Shown here piece by piece: positions 55,099 through 64,000 of a stretch of 64,000 nucleotides of DNA; the stretch's first letter is position 1, and every line of letters starts with the position of its first letter. The notes beneath the pieces are model-generated. The model was not told where the DNA came from. It saw only the letters and a list, made by a program, of their open reading frames with translations, and made no database searches. The stretch lies in contig JAFMOC010000432.1 of the NCBI GenBank assembly GCA_019802505.1, positions 190,001-254,000 on the forward strand, given 5' to 3'. This DNA is from Corydoras sp. C115. Its lineage: Eukaryota > Chordata > Actinopteri > Siluriformes > Callichthyidae. The position numbers and the translations under genes were made by a program.

Positions 55099-56211
55099 AC
55101 CTTGTAAATTGCTTGTGAGCTAAGTAACTCCTCAAAACATGAGTAACTCCTTATGTTTTTATTCATGTAGTTATAAAAGATAAAAACATACAAGACGTCC
55201 AGATAAGGCAGACCTTCTGTTACTGCTCTAAACTTCGTAATGACGACCGATTAAAGTCCCGGTTTGGTTTATTTGCTCTCAGGTATGTGTACAGTGTATT
55301 GTGTTAACATTTGTGCCTCATGTTGTATCTTTTTGTTGTTAAATATTCGGCTCTGCTTTATATATGAACAGAAACTGAAATTAGGCCACTTTCCTTTTTT
55401 TTATAGCTGGTCTAATTGTATTATGAGTAGTAGTGTTATCATAAAGAAATATTATCTTACCAAGTAATGAAGACACAGGCTCCGTTTACATGTATGACAT
55501 TTAAAATTTGACCACAACAGAGAAATTATTTGGGAAGATTTCTTTTTTTATTATTATTTAGACAGTGCAGAAATGTTGTTTTATTTTTTACTTATATTAT
55601 GCTAAGTTACAGAAACCAAGAAGTAATTTTCGAAAGTCATTAAATGGTTTGTTTACCGTTTGTTTCGCTGCAGTTGTTTCTAAATTGCACAGTGAAAATA
55701 ACCGTAACTTTCATTCATACTGTAAACTAGTTTCTTTGCATGTTCACATGTTTCAGTATATCTGCCTTTTGTATCCAAATCATTTGGTTCCTGTGTTTGT
55801 GTATTTTGGCTTCATCTGGTTTTACCACTTTAAAAAAGAACTTTGAGTCGGGATATACGGATGAAGTAATCAGCTCTGTGTCCTTTTTTTTTTGCCAGAA
55901 ACTCATTCACAATTCAAAATAAACAGATTTAAATGAATAATCCAGCTCCGAGTTTAATTAATTTTAAATGCCTGTAGTGTATTTGGTGTTATTTCAATAT
56001 TTTTGTGCTGGACCATTTAATTTTATTAATGTTGTGGGTCAAAAGAATGATGATAATGAATGAATAAACAGGTGAGTGGAACGTCACATTTTAATATTTT
56101 CATTCATTACTAAAGCAAAGAATTTAGTTTTTTTTTTATTATTATTATCCAGTGTTGCAATCAGTACAGTACCTGTGTGCCGAAATGTGTGTTGGAATTT
56201 TATAATCAATC
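54206..56211 (+). other. miga2 3' UTR and spacer
   Basis: No further exon is recognised. AATAAA occurs at 54283 (78 bp after the stop) and at 55918-55923, so both short and long (about 1.7 kb) 3' UTRs are possible. Short GTCT and GT tracts occur at 55003-55020 and 55070-55096. Confidence 0.5.
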
Positions 56212-56223
56212 AAATCATTTGCG

Positions 56224-56555
56224 GGCGGCACGGTGGCTTAGTGGTTTGGCATGTTCGCCTCTCAGCGATTCCCGGTTCGAATCCCCAATCAGGGTGGAGT
56301 TTCCATGTCCTCCCCGTGGGTTTTCCTCCGGGTTCTCCGGTTTCCTCCCAGTCCAAAAACATGGATCAAGTCAATTGAGTTCTCCAAATTGCCCCATATA
56401 GAGTGTGTCTGTGTGAGTGAGTGTGTGCCCGGCGATGGATTGGCGCCCTGTCCTGGGTCTATCTGCCCAGCGCCCGAGACGTTCTCCCCTGGATGGGCAT
56501 TGGGAACCCCACCACGACCCTAATAGAGGATAAAGCGGGAGATAATGAATGAATG
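56224..56555 (+). repeat. SINE copy 33
   Basis: Forward copy with perfect target duplication AAATCATTTGCG (56212-56223 and 56556-56567). Small deletions sit just before the B-box and in the body. Confidence 0.97.
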
Positions 56556-56811
56556 AAATCATTTGCGTTTCAAACGTCATACAGATTAATTATGTATACC
56601 GTCACTTTAAGTGCTGCAATCTTTTTTTAATGTCACGGATCTCATTATAATATTTCCTAAAAGAACAATCGCGTAATTGAAAGGGAAAATAAAGATAAAT
56701 TGCTGCTCTATATAAATATATATTAATTTATATTCACGAATCTTTTTTCATTCACGTTTACGTTCTATTTAAATAACCAGAATTTCCATCGACCCAGTTG
56801 CTCGAGCGTTG

Positions 56812-56961
56812 ATTGGTCAACGCGGTTTAACTGCGCTCTTCTGATTGGTCGCTGGATGTGGCGTCTTTCTCAGGGGCGCTGCTCGTAGAACGGTGGATGT
56901 CCGTGGCCGAGCGCGGTGAACGGTGATTGGCCGACGGCTCGGAGAGCCGCTTTGTGATTGG
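56812..56961 (+). promoter_or_regulatory. Four inverted CCAAT (ATTGG) boxes of the dolpp1 promoter
   Basis: GATTGG occurs with its ATTGG at 56812, 56844, 56926 and 56957 (intervals 32, 82 and 31 bp), all in the same orientation. This is an NF-Y-type cluster ending 31 bp before the start codon. Confidence 0.7.
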
Positions 56962-56991
56962 TGGACTCTCGATGCCGGGTGTCCGGGTAAG

Positions 56992-61835
<4,844 letters not shown>

Positions 61836-64000
61836 TCCACCGTCTCCGACACTCATACTGACAAAAAAAAGGACCAGAACTCAGTCACCTACAAACCTCG
61901 CTCTCTCTCACACATTCTCAACATACACCTGCATTCTCTCACACACTGAGGAACGAACATCTGGACTGACCCCCCAGTCAAGGCATCCTATTATCAGTCG
62001 GAACAAAAAAAAACAAAGGATTCATGAAGGCGGAGTCTGTGCAGAGAAGCCCCCCCCCCCTCCATTCCTTTTTCATGCATGTGCACAAGAGGCAAAGCTA
62101 TTTAACATTCTATATTTTAACCATTAATCCAGGAGAATGTTCACCCTGAATGAAACTGCTTTATAATGGCAGAGAGAGAAAGATTCTTCTGTGTGTGAAA
62201 CACAAAGCTGATTTCCGACGGCATGACCTTTTTCCCTTTTTTTTTTTTTTTTTTTTTAAAGTGTAAGGGGTGAATAATAGGGTGAAATAGGGGAAATGTA
62301 GCAAACATTGTTTCAACATTCTTATATTGTGGAAAGAAGTTTCCATTACGTTAGAAATGTAATGTAATAATTAAGATCATTTGCACTTTGTGAATACAGG
62401 AAAGTAAAGAAAACTTTTTGTTTGTAACACTAGTTCCATCAGAGTAAATGAATGTTTCCTTTTTGTTTTGTTTTTTTTTCCCTTCGTTGGCATTTGGCCT
62501 TCGCTTCCGAAAACTCTAATCAGAAATGTTACTGATGCTTGGCATTCCTTCCCTGTGTTTACACCGGTAGCAATGGATTTTTATTTTTATTTTGTAACAT
62601 CATGGAGATGTGTCTGATCGAGTCACAATTAAGTATAGAAATACTTTAAAAAATAAAAATAACAAACCAGTGAGCAAAACCATTTACAACAGGTTACAAA
62701 ATGCACAAAAACATTGTGGAATTATGTTTGGATATTAAACCCTAACAGCTCGATGCAGTCAAACCTGTCTAATAACTATGAAGAGTTTTTTTTGTAACAA
62801 TTATAGTGTTTTGGAATACACAGGACAAGCATTCTAATTCAGATAAATCGTAGGTGCTCTGAATTGTCATGGCAACATTTACACCTGCATTTAAATACGT
62901 CTCTGCCGTGTATATTGCACACGGTGTGACTGATAAATCAGCACAAACTGTGAAACAATTTGTTTTACTTTTGTAAAAAAAAAAAAACCTATGATTTAGT
63001 ATTGCAGTACTGTTTGTTTTTCAGAGTATTTAGTACTTTTTTATTATTTAGGACATTATTAGTATGGTTACCGAGTGTTGAATCGTTGTACCCTTAGTTT
63101 CAGGCAGGGACTAAATCAGTGCTTCTGCAACAGCGACCTCTACTGACGGCTCAAAGCACCCGCCCGGGGGCCTCAAACGTGGCAGGATGAGGGTAGCTCC
63201 TCCCTGCACCTTCACCTCTGCAGAATTTGTTGCGGTTCGAGCGAGCTGACAGCGGGTGTGAGGGGTGGGGTTAAGTGTTTTGATGCTTCTTGCATCGTGT
63301 TGCTGCAGCATTGTGCAGTTCCAGCTGTTTCAGAACACGTGTGAACAGGAAATTACAACGAGGTGTGACTTAAATCATCAAAATTAAAACCTGTTCGATT
63401 TTTAAGCGATTCTGTTGAACTGTCGTCGTCTTATTCAGCCGTTTCTGTTTACATATCTCAAAACAATTTTTTTGTTTTCATCGCTGCCGATGTGAACACA
63501 TGCATTAAAGTCCAAAAAGAGTCAAACTCGGTGCCGTTTCCATTGGTTAAGGTTTTTTTTATAGATTTTTTTTCTTTTACTTCGACATTTTAAGGTTAGG
63601 CTTGATCGTTATCTGAATCAGGTTCATTAAAGTCGAACCGATGGGAATCTTGAGGACCTGTCTGTGGTTTTTTTTCGGCTTCTTTATTTTAAAGGCACTT
63701 TTATTTGGAGTTGTTGGGAGTTTTTTCCCCCCACAAACAAAATATTAATAAAAGTTTACCCGATCCGTTTCTCCTTTGTTTTGCTTTTGTTACAGAATAC
63801 TGTTAACACATTTATATGCGTATTAAAGGTTCAGCAGGTGACTGCAGGAACCTGGATGTTATAGTTTCTTTAAACAACGTTCAGAAGTTTCTCCCGCTGC
63901 ACTGAATAAATCCTACAACTCCAGAAAATTAAAAATGGAAAGATCTCATCTCAACCGGGACATCAGAATCAGAATCGCATTTATTGTCATTTTCATTTTC
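61836..64000 (+). other. dolpp1 3' UTR and window end
   Basis: No further coding exon is recognised. AATAAA occurs at 62652 and 63905, compatible with a 3' UTR of 0.8-2 kb. The last 35 bp (ATCAGAATCAGAATCGCATTT) begin a dispersed fish repeat that continues beyond the window. Confidence 0.5.

Overview
The window is nuclear DNA from a ray-finned fish, most likely an ostariophysan. It has multi-exon vertebrate genes with GT-AG introns, fish-type DANA/V-SINE-like retroposons in very high density, hAT and LINE remnants, and long (TA)n and (CA)n tracts. There are no bacterial, plasmid or phage features. I rebuilt exons by hand from splice sites, reading frame and remembered vertebrate orthologues. 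Apart from the incomplete left-edge gene, every model closes in frame at about the length of its human counterpart.

Layout, left to right. (1) 14-4143, +: 3' end of ptpn13, containing the catalytic phosphatase domain. (2) 7321-15008, +: sdad1, 22 exons. (3) 16782-23155, +: tor1 (torsin-1), with two in-frame alternative first exons separated by a 35-bp minisatellite. (4) 23795-26211, -: nsa2. (5) 27565-32683, +: spout1, with an hAT-Charlie remnant in intron 1. (6) 34103-37385, -: st6galnac6. (7) 41059-43408, -: st6galnac4, a tandem paralogue with identical internal exon lengths. (8) 47324-54205, +: miga2 coding exons, with a probable non-coding exon near 45.6 kb. (9) 56992-61835, +: dolpp1, followed by its probable long 3' UTR to the end of the window.

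The genes are housekeeping and do not form one pathway, but some themes recur: 60S ribosome biogenesis (sdad1, nsa2), ER and glycan biology (tor1, st6galnac6, st6galnac4, dolpp1) and ER-mitochondria contact (miga2). tor1, spout1, st6galnac6/4, miga2 and dolpp1 all map to 9q34 in human. ptpn13 and sdad1 are 4q21 genes and nsa2 is a 5q gene, so the window joins blocks that are separate in mammals.

About 37 copies or fragments of one tRNA-headed SINE occupy roughly a sixth of the window. About 28 are in reverse orientation on the + strand. The most interesting observations are the two tor1 first exons, SINEs that share one insertion site or sit between long direct duplications, an array of CTCF-motif-like units between ptpn13 and sdad1, a GC splice donor abutting a CA microsatellite in sdad1, CA/TG tracts at several miga2 splice sites, and a four-CCAAT plus TISU-like core promoter at dolpp1. 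I saw no wholly new gene system.
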